Below, piece after piece: positions 8,616 to 20,215 of a DNA stretch of 64,000 bases (position 1 is its first letter; the number at the start of each line of letters is the position of its first letter). The position numbers and the translations under genes were made by a program. The stretch is from Chrysemys picta bellii (lineage: Eukaryota > Chordata > Testudines > Emydidae), in NCBI RefSeq assembly GCF_011386835.1, contig NW_027052932.1, positions 30,001-94,000 of the forward strand. The letters are read 5' to 3'. The notes beneath the pieces were generated by a model that made no database searches, had not been told where the DNA came from, and saw only the letters and a program-made list of their open reading frames with translations.

Positions 8616-11600
8616 GGGGAAAAGGACACTGCCCAACTTACTTGGGGTTTGCAAGAAGGCTGGCTAACCTAGTGAGGAGGGCTTTAAACTAGGTTCGTTG
8701 GCGGGGGGCGGGGGGGTAAGAAGACCAAAGCCCTGAGGGAAGTGGGATACCAGGAGGAAGCACGAGCAGGAGAGCACAAGAGAGGAGGACTCGTGCTTCA
8801 CACTGAGAAAGCAGGACGATCAGCGAGTTATCTTAAGTGCCTATACACAAATGCAAGAAGCCTGGGAAACAAGCAGGGAGAACTGGAAGTCCTGGCACAG
8901 TCAAGGAATTATGATGTGATTGGAATAACAGAGACTTGGTGGGATAACTCACATGATTGGAGCACTGTCATGGATGGATATAAACTGTTCAGGAAGGACA
9001 GGCAGGGCAGAAAAGGTGGGGGAGTTGCGTTGTATGTAAGAGAGGAGTATGACTGCTCAGAGCTCCAGTATGAAACTGCAGATAAACCTGAGAGTCTCTG
9101 GATTCAGTTTAGAAGTGTGAGCAACAAGGGTGATGTCATGGTGGGAGTCTGCTATAGACCACCAGACCAGGGGGATGAGGTGGACGAGGCTTTCTTCTGG
9201 CAACTAACAGAAGTTACTAGATCGCAGGCCCTGGTTCTCATGGGGGACTTCAGTCACCCCGATATCTGCTGGGAGAGCAATACAGCAGTGCACAGACAAT
9301 CCAGGAAGTTTTTGGAAAGTGTAGGGGACAATTTCCTGGTGCAAGTGCTGGAGGAACCAATTAGGGGCAGAGCTCTTCTTGACCTGCTGCTCACAAACCG
9401 GGAAGAATTAGTAGGGGAAGCAAAAGTAGATGGGAACCTGGGAGCAGTGACTATGAGATGGTCGAGTTCAGGATCCTGACACAAGGAAGAAAGGAGAGCA
9501 GCAGAATACGGACCCTGAACTTCAGAAAAGCAGACTTTGACTCCTTCAGGGAACTAATGGGCAAGGTCCCCTGGGAGACTAACATGAAGGGGAAAGGAAT
9601 CCAGGAGAGCTGGCTATATTTTAAAGAATCCTTATTGAGGTTGCAGGAGCAAACCATCCCGATGTGCAGAAAGAATAGTAAATATGGCAGGCGACCAACT
9701 TAGCTTAACAGTGAAATCCTTGCTGATCTTAAACACAAAAAAGAAGCTTACAAGAAGTGGAAGATTGGACAAATGACCAGGGAGGAGTATAAAAATATTG
9801 CTCAGGCATGCAGGAGTGAAATCAGGAAGGCCAAATCACACTTGGAGTTGCAGATAGCAAGGGATGTTAAGAGTAACAAGAAGGGTTTTTTACAGCTATG
9901 TTAGCAACAAGAAAAAGGTCAAGGAAAGTGTGGGCCCCTTACTGAATGGGGAGGCAACCTAGTGACAGAGGATGTGGAAAAAGCTAATGTACTCAATGCT
10001 TTTTTTGCCTCTGTTTTCACGAACAAGGTCAGCTCCCAGACTACTGCACCAGGCAGCACGGTATGGGGAGGAGGTGATCAGCCCTCTGTGGAGAAAGAAG
10101 TGGTTCAGGACTATTTATAAAAGCTGGACGAGCACAAGTCCATGGGGCCGGATGCACCGCATCCGAGGATGTTAAATGAGTTGGCTGATGTGATTGCAGA
10201 GTCATTGGCCATGATCTTTGAAAAATCATGGCAATCGGGGGAGGTCCCGGATGATTGGAAAAAGGCTAATGTAGTGCCCATCTTTAAAAAAGGGAAGAAG
10301 GAAGATCCGGGGAACTACAGGCCAATCAGCCTCACCTCAGTCCCTGGAAAAATCATGGAGCAGGTCCCTCAAGGAGTCAATTCTGAAGCACTTGGAGGAG
10401 AGGAAAGTGATCAAGAACAGTAGCATGGATTCGCCAAGGGCAAGTCATGCCTGACTAACCTAATTGCCTTCTATGATGAGTTAACTGGCTCTGTGGATGA
10501 GGGGAAAGCAGTGGACATGTTATTGTTTGACTTTAGGAAAGCTTTTCATACAGTCTCCCACAGTATTCTTGTCAGCAAGTTAAAGAAGTATGGACTGGAT
10601 GAATGGACTGTAAGGTGAATAGAAAGCTGGCTAGATCATCGGGCTCAACAGTGATCAATGGCTCCATGTCTAGTTAGCGGCCAGTATCAAGCGGAGTGCC
10701 CCAAGCGTCAGTCTTGGGGCCGGTTTTGTTCAACATCTTCATTAATGATCTGGAGGATAGCATGGATTGCACCCTCAGCAAGTTTGCAGATGACACTAAA
10801 CTGGGAGGAGTGGTTGATACGCTGGAGGTAGGAATAGGATACAGAGGGACCTTGACAAATTAGAGGATTGGGCCAAAGGAAATCTGATGAAGTTCAGCAA
10901 AGACAAGTGCAGAGTCCTGCACTTAGGACGGAAGAATCCCATGCACTGCTACAGACTAGGGACCGATTTCCTACGCAGCAGTTCTGGGAAAAGGACCTAG
11001 GGGTTACAGCGGATGAGAAACTGGATATGAGTCAACAGTGTGCCCTTGTTAGCTTTTTTGGCAACATCCTTTTGGGTTGTATAAGTAGGAGCATTGCCAG
11101 CAGATCGTGGGACATGATCATTCCCCTCTATTCGGCATTGGTGAGGCCTCATCTGGAGTACTGTGTCCATTTTGGGGCCCCACATTACAAGAAGAATGTG
11201 CAAAAATTGGACAGAGTCCAACGGAGGCCAACAAAAATGATAAGGGGGCTGGAGTACATGACTTATGAGGAGAGGCTAAGGGAACTGGGCTTATTTAGTC
11301 TGCAGAAGAGAAGAATGGGGGGGGATTTGATAGCTGCTTTCAACTACCTGAAAGGGGGTTCCAAAGAGGATGGATCTAGACTGTTCTCAGTGGTAGCCGA
11401 TGACCAAACAAGGAGTAATGGTCTCAAGTTGCAGTGGGGGAGGTCTCGTTTGGATATTAGGAAAAACTTTTTCACTAGGAGGGTGGTAAAGCACTGGAAT
11501 GGGTTACCTGGGGAGCTGGTGGAATCTCCATCATTAGAAGGTTTTTAAGGCCCTTCTTGACAAATCCCTGGCTGGGATGATTTAGTTGGTGTTGGTCCTT

Positions 11601-11671
11601 CTTTGAGCAGGGCATTGGACTAGATGACCTCCCAGGTCTCCTCAAACCCTAATCTTCTATGATTCTATGAT
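8616..11671 (+). mobile_element. CR1 LINE, nearly complete ORF2 but broken (copy 1)
   Basis: The endonuclease domain reads openly at 8742-9479 with [37 protein letters not shown] and LMGDF, an apurinic-endonuclease-type domain. A frameshift near 9458 and a stop near 9701 end that part. Reverse-transcriptase pieces follow in changing frames: VPDDWKKANVVPIFKKG and NYRPISLTSV at 10142-10423, the catalytic FADD box near 10785, and the C-terminal part with RPHLEYCVHFGAPHYKK at 10868-11548. The element ends at 11671 in the CR1-type tail GATTCTATGATTCTATGAT. It is inactive through several frameshifts and stops. Confidence 0.92.
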
Positions 11672-11864
11672 CTTACAAAACTGGGTGACTGGGCAATAAA
11701 ATGGTAGGTGAAATTCCGTGTGGATAAATGCAAAGTAATGCACATTTGAAAACATAATCCCAGTTTATACATATAAAGTGGTGGGATCTAAATTAGCTGT
11801 TACCACTCGAGAGATCTTGGAGTCATTGTGGATAGTTCTCTGAAAACATGCACTCAATGTGGAG

Positions 11865-12036
11865 TTTCAGAGGGGTAGCCATGTTAGTTTGTTTCTGCAA
11901 AAACAAAGGGGAGTCCCATGGCACCTTAAAGACTAACAAATTTATTTGGGCATAAGTTTTCGTGGGCTGGAACCCACTTTGTCAGATGCATACACGAAAG
12001 CTTAGTCTTTAAGGTACCACAGGACTCCTTGTTTTT
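11865..12036 (+). mobile_element. Turtle tRNA-derived SINE, fold-back form (copy 1)
   Basis: The head TTTCAGAGGGGTAGCCATGT is a diverged form of the cryptodiran tRNA-Lys-derived SINE head. The body has GGCACCTTAAAGACTAACAAA, and the last ~45 bases (CTTAGTCTTTAAGGTACC...) are the reverse complement of its own middle. Imperfect target duplications (TCAATGTGGA and TCAATGCGCA) flank it inside the older LINE. Confidence 0.75.
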
Positions 12037-12351
12037 TCAATGCGCAGTGGCAATCAAATAAGCTAACAGAATGTTGAGAATCATTAGGAAAGTGATTGAT
12101 AGTAAGACAGAAAATATCATATTGCCTCTATATAAATCCATGGTATGCCCACATCTTGAATACTGCATGCAGATGTAGTCATTCCATCAGAAAAAAGAAA
12201 TATTGGAATTGGAAAAAGTACAGAAAAGGGGAACAAAAATGATTAGGGGTATGGAATGGCTGCTACATGAGGAGAGATTAATAAGACTGGAACTTTTCAG
12301 CTTGGAAAAGAGATGACTGGGGGGGATATAATGAAATTCTATCTTTCCACA

Positions 12352-12720
12352 GAGGTTGCAGAAGTCATGGGATCTGTGACTTCCAGCAAACTCCATGACT
12401 TCAGAACACGGCGGCCGGAAGCTGTGCGGTCCCCCTGCCACCTGTAGCAGCCAGGAGCGGTGGGGCGGCCTCCGTGGGTTGTGGGGGAACCAACCGCTCC
12501 AAGTTGCTGTGGGTGGCAGGGGGACCTGGAGCTCTGAGTGGGCTGCAGTTGCCTAGCCCGTGGGTGGTGTGTGGGTCACGCAGCTGAGCTCCCCATTTTG
12601 CCATGGATATTTTTAGTAAAAGTCACGGATGGGTCACGGGCTTCCGTGAGCTTTTCTTCGTTGCCCAGGACCTGTCCAGGTCTTATACTACAAATATCCA
12701 TGAGAAAATCATAGTCTTAA
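12352..12720. mobile_element. Unclassified insertion splitting the older LINE (copy 1)
   Basis: LINE sequence stops near 12351 and resumes near 12760. Between them lies unrelated sequence with GACTTC/GAAGTC inverted motifs and a GC-rich centre. Boundaries are approximate. It is probably a non-autonomous transposon, class unknown. Confidence 0.4.
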
Positions 12721-13170
12721 TCAAGACTGGTTTGGAGAAAGTGAATACCGAAGTGTTGTTTACCCCTTCACATAACACAAGAACTAGGGGTCACCCAAAT
12801 AAATTAATAGGCAGCAGGTCTTTAAAACAAACAAAAGGAAGTATTTCTTCACACAACACACAGTCAACCAGTGGAACTCCTTTCCAGAGGACGTTGTGAA
12901 GGTCAAGACTATAACACGATTCAAAAAAGATCTAGCTAAGTTTATGGAGGATAGGTCCACCAATGGCTATTGGTCAGGATGGGCAGGGATGCTGTCCCTA
13001 GCCTCTGTTTGCCAGAAGCTGGGAATGGGCGACAGAGGATGGATCACTTGATAATTCCCTGTTCTGTTCATTCCCTCTGGGGCACCAGGCATTGGCCACT
13101 GTCAGAAGACAGGAGACTGGGCTAGATGCGCCTTTGGTCTGACCCAGTCTGGCCGTTCTTATGTTCTGAA

Positions 13171-13679
13171 TAAATTACAGTAAATTCTGTGCACAGCCGG
13201 TGTCGTGGCTCCCACCTGTAGCTTGGACACATTCCCCTGTCCACCTTGCCTTCCCCAGCTTCAGCTCGTGCATCTCCTCTCCCCCAGTCCTCCTGCCCCA
13301 CCCTCTCCCATAACACCCCCTTCCTTTTCCCCACACCGCACTCCAGCCCTGCCCCTCCTCCTGGGCCCCCTCTCCTGCCTCACACTCCCCTGTACCCCCA
13401 GTACACTGTCCCCATATGCTCCCGTACTCCTCACATGCTCCAGCCCCCCTGTACCTCCCTACCCCTTCCTCTCCTCACTCCCCCTCCAGCCCTGCCTCCC
13501 TTTCTCCTTCTACCCCACTGTCTCTTTCTCCCCGGTCAGGCCGTTCTGTGAGCCCTTCCCCAGATCTCCCTCCCATGGGAGCCCTCCTAAGGGATGGCGC
13601 TGCCTCTCGCATATTGCCAGGGGCTCCTGGCAGGGTCTGGTTTGGTCTGACTCTCCCCTCCCCCAATCTCCCCCCTCAG
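13171..13679 (+). other. Polypyrimidine-rich intron before the MHC class I exon (copy 1)
   Basis: Nearly 500 bases of C/T-rich sequence ending in the splice acceptor CCCCCCTCAG. The Pro/Ser-rich open frames across it are continuations of the exon frame into intron and are not taken as coding. No leader-peptide exon is seen. Confidence 0.6.
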
Positions 13680-13943
13680 GCCTGCACTCCAGGCGCATTT
13701 TGGACACTGTGGTGTCGGAGCCTGCCCCGGGGCTGCCCTGGTACAGCCGTGTTGTGTATGTGGACGATCAGCTCACCTATGTCTACACCAGTGGGACGAA
13801 GAGGGAGGAGCCCTACACACTGTGGATGGCGCAGAACGAGGGTTCGGAGTTCTGGGACGAGGTGACCTGGTGGGGACAGCGCTTCCAGAAATGGTACAAC
13901 GTGAGTCTGAACACCCTGAGTCAGCTCTACAACCGGACCGAGG
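13680..13943 (+). pseudogene. MHC class I alpha-1 domain exon, orphan (copy 1)
   Basis: A 264-bp exon, the usual size of MHC class I exon 2, with acceptor CAG at 13677-13679, donor GTGAGT at 13944 and phase 1 at both ends as in class I genes. It encodes a recognisable alpha-1 domain: LDTVVSEPAPGLPWYS, VVYVDDQ, EEPYTLWMAQNEGSEFWDE, and LYNRTEG, which keeps the conserved N-glycosylation site. Key peptide-binding positions differ from classical molecules: the residue equivalent to Tyr7 is Ile, Tyr59 is Phe and position 84 is Leu. A second N-glycosylation sequon (NVS) lies in the helix. I find no leader, alpha-2, alpha-3 or membrane exon in the following 8 kb, so this is a fragment or a non-classical gene that lost its neighbours. 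The exon itself has an open frame. Confidence 0.85.
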
Positions 13944-14983
13944 GTGAGTGAAGGACACAACACGACCTAGGGATGCAGGGAAATGGGGTGGGGGTTGGGA
14001 GTGTGGTTGATGTAAACAGGGTGAAGGGACACCGGGATGTGTGTTGGGGATGGGGGGAGGGGACAGAGCCCGAAGGCGCATTTTCTCGCTGGAGTCAGTG
14101 TGAATGTGGGGGACAAAGGGATATGGGATGGGGGGAGGGGCTGCAGGATGGAGGGTCCATGCGAAAGAGATTTTTTGACACCCTCCAAAGTGGGACTCTC
14201 AGATTGTCCCCTCCCCAAACAGCCCAGACTTCTGCTACCAGTCCCACTTGCAGCTGCCTCTGCTGCCCTTCGGGGGGCCCCCTCCCACCCCCGCCCTTTC
14301 CCAGACATATATTTCCCAGACAGAGTGGCAGAGGTGCAAAAGCCAGAAGTTCCCAGCAGACCCGGCTAGTCCGACCTCCTGGTGACGCAGGCCAGAGAAT
14401 CGCACCCAGCGATTTCTGGACAGGGGGGTTTGTTCCTCCTGGCTACAACAGTGACTCTGTCAGACCCTAGAGCTAGAACAGGGTTCTGAGACGTCTTGTC
14501 TCAATTCCCAGATATCGAATGATGGGGAACCCCAATATCGACAGCCCCAAGTGTTCAGACATCACGAGTCAGACCCCCAAAATCCTGAGTTTGGCTTAAG
14601 CGTTGTAAGTATTTTGGGAATAATACTGGAGCTTATTTTTATTTGCCCTCTGGTTTGAGCCCTTAGGGGACACATTTCTGGGGTTTTCCCTGCTGCTAGA
14701 AGGACTAGAAGTTATTGCTGTAAGAAAAGAGAGCTGAGACTTTCCCCTAATCCCATGAGTCCAGGAACTGGGGAGTTATTAAAACCACCCACTATCATGA
14801 AACGCACAGTAAAGTCACAAGAGCAGGCAGTGCTGCATTCACCCCAGCCCTGGGGAGAAGCTGCTCACCAGTGAGCCTCCTTCATTGTTCACTTTGTCTT
14901 ATTTCCAGAGTGAGTTTATCTCAGGTCAGACTCCGCAGAGTGTCATCAACTTGGGCTGGAGAGTTAGTGAGAGAATCAGCCCC
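13944..14983. other. No recognised gene downstream of the class I exon (copy 1)
   Basis: About 1 kb where an alpha-2 exon would be expected within a few hundred bases. No frame with the alpha-2 cysteine and WQWMYG-like motif is visible on the plus strand. G-rich at the start, otherwise unremarkable. Confidence 0.5.
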
Positions 14984-14996
14984 TGCAACGTGCAGA

Positions 14997-15150
14997 TTTC
15001 AGAGTAGCAGCCGTGTTAGTCTGTATCCGCAAAAAGAACAGGAGTACTTGTGGCACCTTAGAGACTAACAAATTTATTAGAGCATAAGCTTTCGTGGACT
15101 ACAGCTAAATTTGTTAGTCTCTAAGGTGCCACAAGTACTCCTGTTCTTTT
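14997..15150 (+). mobile_element. Fold-back turtle SINE with 13-bp target duplication (copy 1)
   Basis: It opens TTTCAGAGTAGCAGCCGTGT, a head motif of cryptodiran tRNA-derived SINEs, and runs forward to about 15105. It then turns into the reverse complement of its own middle (15108-15150). A perfect 13-bp duplication TGCAACGTGCAGA flanks it at 14984-14996 and 15151-15163, so the inverted structure was inserted as one event. Confidence 0.9.
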
Positions 15151-15163
15151 TGCAACGTGCAGA

Positions 15164-16044
15164 GACTCCCGGGCTGCCTTACTCCTGGCAGCACAAACCC
15201 AGCACGGAGCCCCCGGGGTCAGGCAGGTTCCCCTGCACGCTATCGATAGACGTGTACAGAGCCGTTCTTCCTGCTCAGTCCCTGATGTGGGGGGCTGTAG
15301 TCACCTGGCCAGGCCCCCGATTGTGCTGTCTCACTTAGCACGGGAATGATCCATAAGCGTTCAGTGCCTGGCGCTGCTGAACTGTCCCTGGCAGGTGACG
15401 GTCTCTCTGACGTAATTGCTCCTCCCTTCCTGACAGGGGACTCGCGAGTGACAATCCCTGTTTCCCCCGTGTCAGTGGTACTGGCCTGTCGCATTGGTGC
15501 TCACCCAGGAGTGTCCCCAGCCCCTTGTTGTAGCACCTCCAATCCCTCCTGGCTCCCAGCACTGACAGCAGCAATGAGAACTAATTCCTGTCCTGCCCTG
15601 GACACCTGGGTTTCTGGTGGCCCTGCCCCAGGACTAAGCGACAGCGTGGAGGGTTGCCAAGTGTCTGCCCCCAGCCCGCCCCCTCTGTAGCTAGTTTAAC
15701 CCTCTCCTGACTAGTCTCACCCATTGGTCCCCTGCTGCTGAGCCTGTCCAGCCTGACCTGTTCACACGGACACCAGCCTCCCCAGTGCTGAGAGAGGGGC
15801 TCCGCTCGCCTGCGCTGGGGAGCTGCTGTTCTGTTCCCACTGCCCCCTCCCCAAACCACTGTCCCTCCTGCCCTCCTCCCCCCATTTACCCCTCTTCCTC
15901 CCCCCATCCTGGGGCTGCCAGATCGCCAGAGACTGTCCTGAGTCCTGCATCTTGACCACCAAGTGTTCTCTCTAGCTGTGTCTGCCCCCAACACACACAT
16001 GGGGGAATTCGGGGTCTGGTCCCTCTGAGACCACATCGGTGCCC
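15164..16044. other. No recognised gene (copy 1)
   Basis: GC-rich sequence with only short frames in both strands. No splice-bounded frame resembles MHC alpha-2 or alpha-3 or any other family I know. Confidence 0.45.
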
Positions 16045-16501
16045 TGTCACGGAGTGTGGGGGAACTCAGGGCCCTGCACCCCCGGCTTCCTGCGATTCAC
16101 CATGACTCTTAGTCAGCCAGTAAAGCAGAAGGTTTATTTAGATGACAGGGACACAGTCCAAGACAGGTCTTGCAGGCACAGACCACAGGATACCCCTCAG
16201 TTAGGTCCATCTTGGGGTCCTCAGGCACCCCAGCCCCCTTGGGAGGTCAGAGCCCTCTCTGCTTCCCAGCCACCTCACCAGCCAGCTTCCGAGACTCTCC
16301 TTCAGCGACCCCTCCCACAGCCTTTGTTCAGTTTCCCAGGCAAAGGTCTCACCTGGCCTCTAACCCCTTCCTGGGTTCTCATGTTACATGCTCAGGTATT
16401 CTCCGTTGGTCAGTCTCCCATCCCCCCATTGCAGACTATCCTAGCCACGCTCCCCTGTCAGCATTCACAGACCACATTAAGAACAGTCCCAGTTTGTCAC
16501 A
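16045..16501. mobile_element. Solo LTR (type D) with TSD TGCCC (copy 1)
   Basis: It begins TGTCACGGAGTGTGGGGG and ends CCCAGTTTGTCACA, a TG...CA structure with short inverted ends. A perfect 5-bp target duplication TGCCC flanks it (16040-16044 and 16502-16506). It resembles an LTR frequent in turtle genomes. No internal region is attached, so it is a solo LTR. Confidence 0.8.
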
Positions 16502-16725
16502 TGCCCCACCCTGCTTATCCCTGTGGAGTGCAGCACGGAGGAGAAGAGGGGTGGGTGGGGAGGGCTGACCCACCCCACTCCTCTCGGGCACCTGGCTTGG
16601 GATCTCTGCGTGTCTGTGACCAGCCGCCCTGCATCTCTCCAGATTCTCAGTGGTTCTCTCGTTACTCCATCCCTTTTCACCTCAGTTGTTTTCTCACTTT
16701 TTGACTTTAGTTGATTGGTATAAAT

Positions 16726-16888
16726 CAGCAGTGTCCAATAGAAATTCGATGCTAGCCACACTGCTAGCCACACTTGTGGTTTTGAATTTTTCTTATTAGC
16801 CACATTACAAAAAAGCCACATGCATTAGCCACAATTCAATAGCCTATTAGCCACCTGTGGCTAGTGGCGAACGTATTGGACACCACTG
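16726..16888. mobile_element. 163-bp hAT-like MITE (copy 1)
   Basis: Ends CAGCAGTGTCCAAT and ATTGGACACCACTG form terminal inverted repeats beginning CAG. An 8-bp target duplication (GTATAAAT at 16718-16725 and ATATAAAT at 16889-16896, one mismatch) fits the hAT superfamily. Inside, GCTAGCCAC/TTAGCCAC words recur several times. Confidence 0.8.
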
Positions 16889-19800
16889 ATATAAATAGTT
16901 AGTTGGACTCTTCTAGCAGAGTTTCTTCTGCTCCTGAAACTGGGCATGTCTCGGTCTCCGGGCTTCAGACCCGGTGCCTCCTGTGGCAAGCCCATGGCTT
17001 TGAGCGACCTGCACTCCAGCTGTCTAAAGTGCTTGGATGAGACTCCTATTGCGGATCGCTGTCAGCTCTTCCACCAGTTCAGTCCACATCTGAAAAAGGA
17101 CAGGGAGGCCAGGCTGAAGTTGTGATGGGTTTGGTCACAGAGACTCCCCTTGAGACTGTCACTCCATGTCCTGGGATACCACTGAGAATAACCCTCCTAC
17201 CCGAACAGGTTTCCCTCCACTCCCGTCTTGCTGAGTTAGACACACCAGTCACCTCCAGCACAGACACAGAGGTTGGGCCACAGAAACAGATTCACTCAGC
17301 CCAGGGGCTTCTCAGTTAACAGGGACTTTCCCAGCACTCAGTATTCAACCTTTTTGGGAGCCCAAACCCCAAATAAATCCCTTTTACTCTGTATAAAGCT
17401 TATACAGGATAAATTCCTAAATTGTCCACCCTCTATAACACTGATAGAGAGAGATGCACAACTGTTTGCTCCCCCAGGTATTAATCATTTACTCTGGGTT
17501 TATTAATAAACAAAAGTGATTTTATTAAGTATAGAAAATAGGATTTAAGTGATTTCAAGTAATAGACAGAACAAAGTAAGTAACAGAGCAAATTGAAACA
17601 AAACACTGAAGTCTAAGCCTGATACATGAAGAAACTGATTACAGGAAATATCTCATCCTCAAAGATGTTCCAATAAGTTTACTTCACAGACTGGACTCTT
17701 TCCTAGTCTGGGCCCAATCCTTTCCCCTGGTACAGTCTTTGTTAGATCCAGCAGACATCTCATTTGATAAGCAGGGGTTTTCTCATGACTGGCACCCCCT
17801 TTTATAACTTTGGCACAAGGTGGGAATCTTTTCTCTTTCTGAGTCCCTGCCCCTCTTGCTAAATGGAAAAGTACCAGATTAAAGATGGATTTCACTACCA
17901 GGTGACATGGTCAAGTCTCCATTCCTCCTTGGTTGGCCCCTATGTACACAGGAAGGCTTTCAGGTAAATAAATCATGTACTATCAATTGCCCTAATCAAT
18001 GGGAGCCATCAAGTTCCCAATGCCCCATTGACGGCCCTCATCTGGTGTGACTACAACAGTGATACAAGTTTCATATTTCCCCAATTCCAGACATAGAAAT
18101 AATACATGAAAACAAATAGGATGAACATACTCAGTAGATTACAAGCTTTCTAATGACATCATACAAGAGAATATTGCATAAAGCATATTCCAGTTGCATC
18201 ATATTCACATTCATAATCATATTTCCATAAAGTATGTGGAGTGCAATGTTACGATCCTTAATCCTGAGTGCCAAAGTGGGTCTCTGACCCATTCTAGACC
18301 TGCAACATCTCAAAGACTGAAGTTGTGCATTGTCTCCATCATTCCTTCCCTGGATGTAGGGGACTGGGACGCCACCCTCGATTTGAAAGATGCCTATTTC
18401 CACACCTCTATTTCCCGAGGCCACAGAATGTTTCTCGGGATCGTTGTGAACCAGACTCATTGCCAGTTTACCATCCTCCCGTTCAGCCTGTCAGCAGCCT
18501 AATGGGTCTTTATGAAATGCTGGTAATAGTGGCAGCCTTCCTGAGAAGGTGAGGGGTGCATGTGTATCTGTACCTCAGTGACGGGCTGGTCAATGACCAG
18601 TCCAATCCCAGATGAAAGCCAGCATCCACCTCGTCCAAACAACCTTTCGAGCACTGGGCCTGCTGATAAACGAGCAGAAGCCAACACTCCTCCCGGCTCA
18701 GAGGATAGTGTTTATCGGAGCGTTGCTCAATTCTACCCAGGCCAGGGCCTTCCTCCCAGGAGCCCGCTTCCAGTTAGTGTCGTCACAGGTCAAGGCCCAC
18801 TCAGGCTGTTGGGTCACATGGGTCGCGTGCCTATACGAGGTGTGGTATGCGAGGTTGCACCTCAGACCCCTACAGGCTTGGCTGGCCTCAGTGTACCGGC
18901 CAAACAGCCATCATTTGGACTCGGTGCTCACAGTGCCTGCCCATCTTCGGCACCTCACGACACAAGGTCAGTGGTCCCGGCAGCAACTCTTGCTATGGAT
19001 AAACGTCAGAGAGCTCAGAGCGGTTGGCCTAGCATGTCAGGTGTTGTTACCCACCATCGCAAGCAAGGTGGTGCAAGTTCTTACAGACCATATGGCAGCC
19101 ATGTTTTACATCAACAGGCAGAGAGCGGCCCGCTCTTCTCCCCACTGTGTCAGGAGGCCATTTGCTTGTGGGAGTTCTTCATAAAGCACTCAATACACCT
19201 CAAAGCTTCTCCCCTTTTGGGAGCCCAGAACAAGCTGGCAACTCAGATCTTCTCACCATGAATGGTCCCTATGCCCCAACATAGCAAGGACCATTTTCCA
19301 GTGGTGGGTACTCCCCTCGTAGACCTGTTCATGACCAGACAGAACAGGAAATGTCAGCCGTTCTGCTGTCTGTGTGACTGCAACCCGGGCTCACTCACAG
19401 ATGTTGTCTTACTCCCTTGGAGAAATCACCTGTTCTGCGCCTTTCCCCTTCCCCCTCTCCCCCCAATTCCTTTTGTGCACAAGATCTTGCTGAAGATCAA
19501 GAGCGAAGGTTATTCTCACAGCCTCAGCCTGGCCACATCAGCACTAGTTTGGCTTATTTCTAGACCTGTCAGTAGCAACTCCAATGCCGCTCCCTCCCCT
19601 TCTGGACCTGATCTCGCAAGATCGCGGCCAAATGCTCCATCTGCCTGACAGGTCCATGTTTAAACCTGCAGAACTGGCCTGTTTGGAGCAGGTCTGCTAG
19701 GTTTTGCTAGGCAGTAGGAATCCAATTACCAGAGCTACTTACCTTGCCAAGTGGAAGCGTTTCTCCATTTGGTCTACCCTGCAAGGCCTCTCACCGGGGT

Positions 19801-20215
19801 GCCAGAATCTCCCTATGAGTGTGGGTGCCACCGGTGCTGAAACTGTAACTCCGCCTCTTCCCCAATTTCCCCACACACACCCCCTGCTTCACCTCTTCTC
19901 CTCAGGCTCTGCCCACTCCTCCCCTTCCCCTCCCCCCGCTCTCACCTGCTGCTAATGTGGCAGGGCCATGGCCCCTTGGTCCCCCTGTTCCGGCACCCCT
20001 GCCTCCTCACCCACTGAGTCATCTTTCAGATGAAGCAGATACTCCAGAACCGTCTGGGAACAGCCAGGTCTAGCGATTTCATCCGTTAAGGTACACCTAG
20101 GAGCGATCTCCGTATTCTACCCCTGCTGGGTGGTCAGTCAGGTTTTTCTCATGAAATGTCCATTCCCTTCCTCGAGGGCTTTGAAAGGCTGTTCCCACAA
20201 ATCTGGGAACCCATC
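16889..20215 (+). mobile_element. DIRS-like tyrosine-recombinase retroelement, broken (copy 1)
   Basis: An N-terminal gag-like segment with a zinc-finger pattern (CGKPMALSDLHSSCLKCL and a later Cys/His pair) lies at 16950-17117. After an LTR insertion (17121-18252) the reverse transcriptase follows: DATLDLKDAYFHTSISRGH and FTILPFSLS at 18358-18500. RNase H-like and downstream sequence continues to about 19255 (IVFIGALLNSTQ, VQVLTDHMAAMFYIN, HSIHLKASPLLGAQN). The start of a recombinase region (PITRATYLAKWKRFSIW) is near 19725. Stops and frameshifts are numerous. At 20215 it is interrupted by another LTR and, in this copy, never resumes because the duplication junction follows. Confidence 0.8.
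17121..18252. mobile_element. LTR-like element (type A) inside the DIRS element (copy 1)
   Basis: It begins TGTGATGGGTTTGGTCACAG and ends near GTGCAATGTTAC, splitting the DIRS gag-like and RT parts. It is AT-rich with AATAAA-like words and resembles a long turtle LTR. I could not find a clear target duplication, so the boundaries are approximate. Confidence 0.65.

Larger units (their letters stand above)
11672..13170 (+). mobile_element. Older CR1/L3-like LINE 3' part, interrupted twice (copy 1)
   Basis: Translated remnants resemble the ORF2 C-terminus of a different CR1-group LINE: a DLGVIVDS-like box near 11815, a VCPHLEYCMQM box near 12145 and a GMEWLLHEERL box near 12250. It ends in GGGCTAGATG, GGTCTGACCC and TTCTTATGTTCTG, a CR1/L3-type 3' end. 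It is split by a SINE at 11865-12036 and by another insertion at about 12352-12720. Confidence 0.75.

Noticed and set aside
13205..13679. N-terminal Pro/Ser-rich extension of the MHC alpha-1 frame
   Set aside because: The frame runs into a pyrimidine-rich intron ending in a good splice acceptor; class I exon 2 starts at 13680.
14997..15060. Possible tRNA gene
   Set aside because: The tRNA-like head belongs to a SINE with target duplications; it lacks a complete cloverleaf.
13944..16044. Search for class I alpha-2 and alpha-3 exons
   Set aside because: No frame with the expected cysteines and tryptophans next to splice sites was seen on the plus strand, so none is reported.
18612..19261. Host gene candidates in the overlapping 190- and 233-codon frames
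   Set aside because: The 190-codon frame matches DIRS-type RT/RNase H sequence and the other is its shifted shadow.
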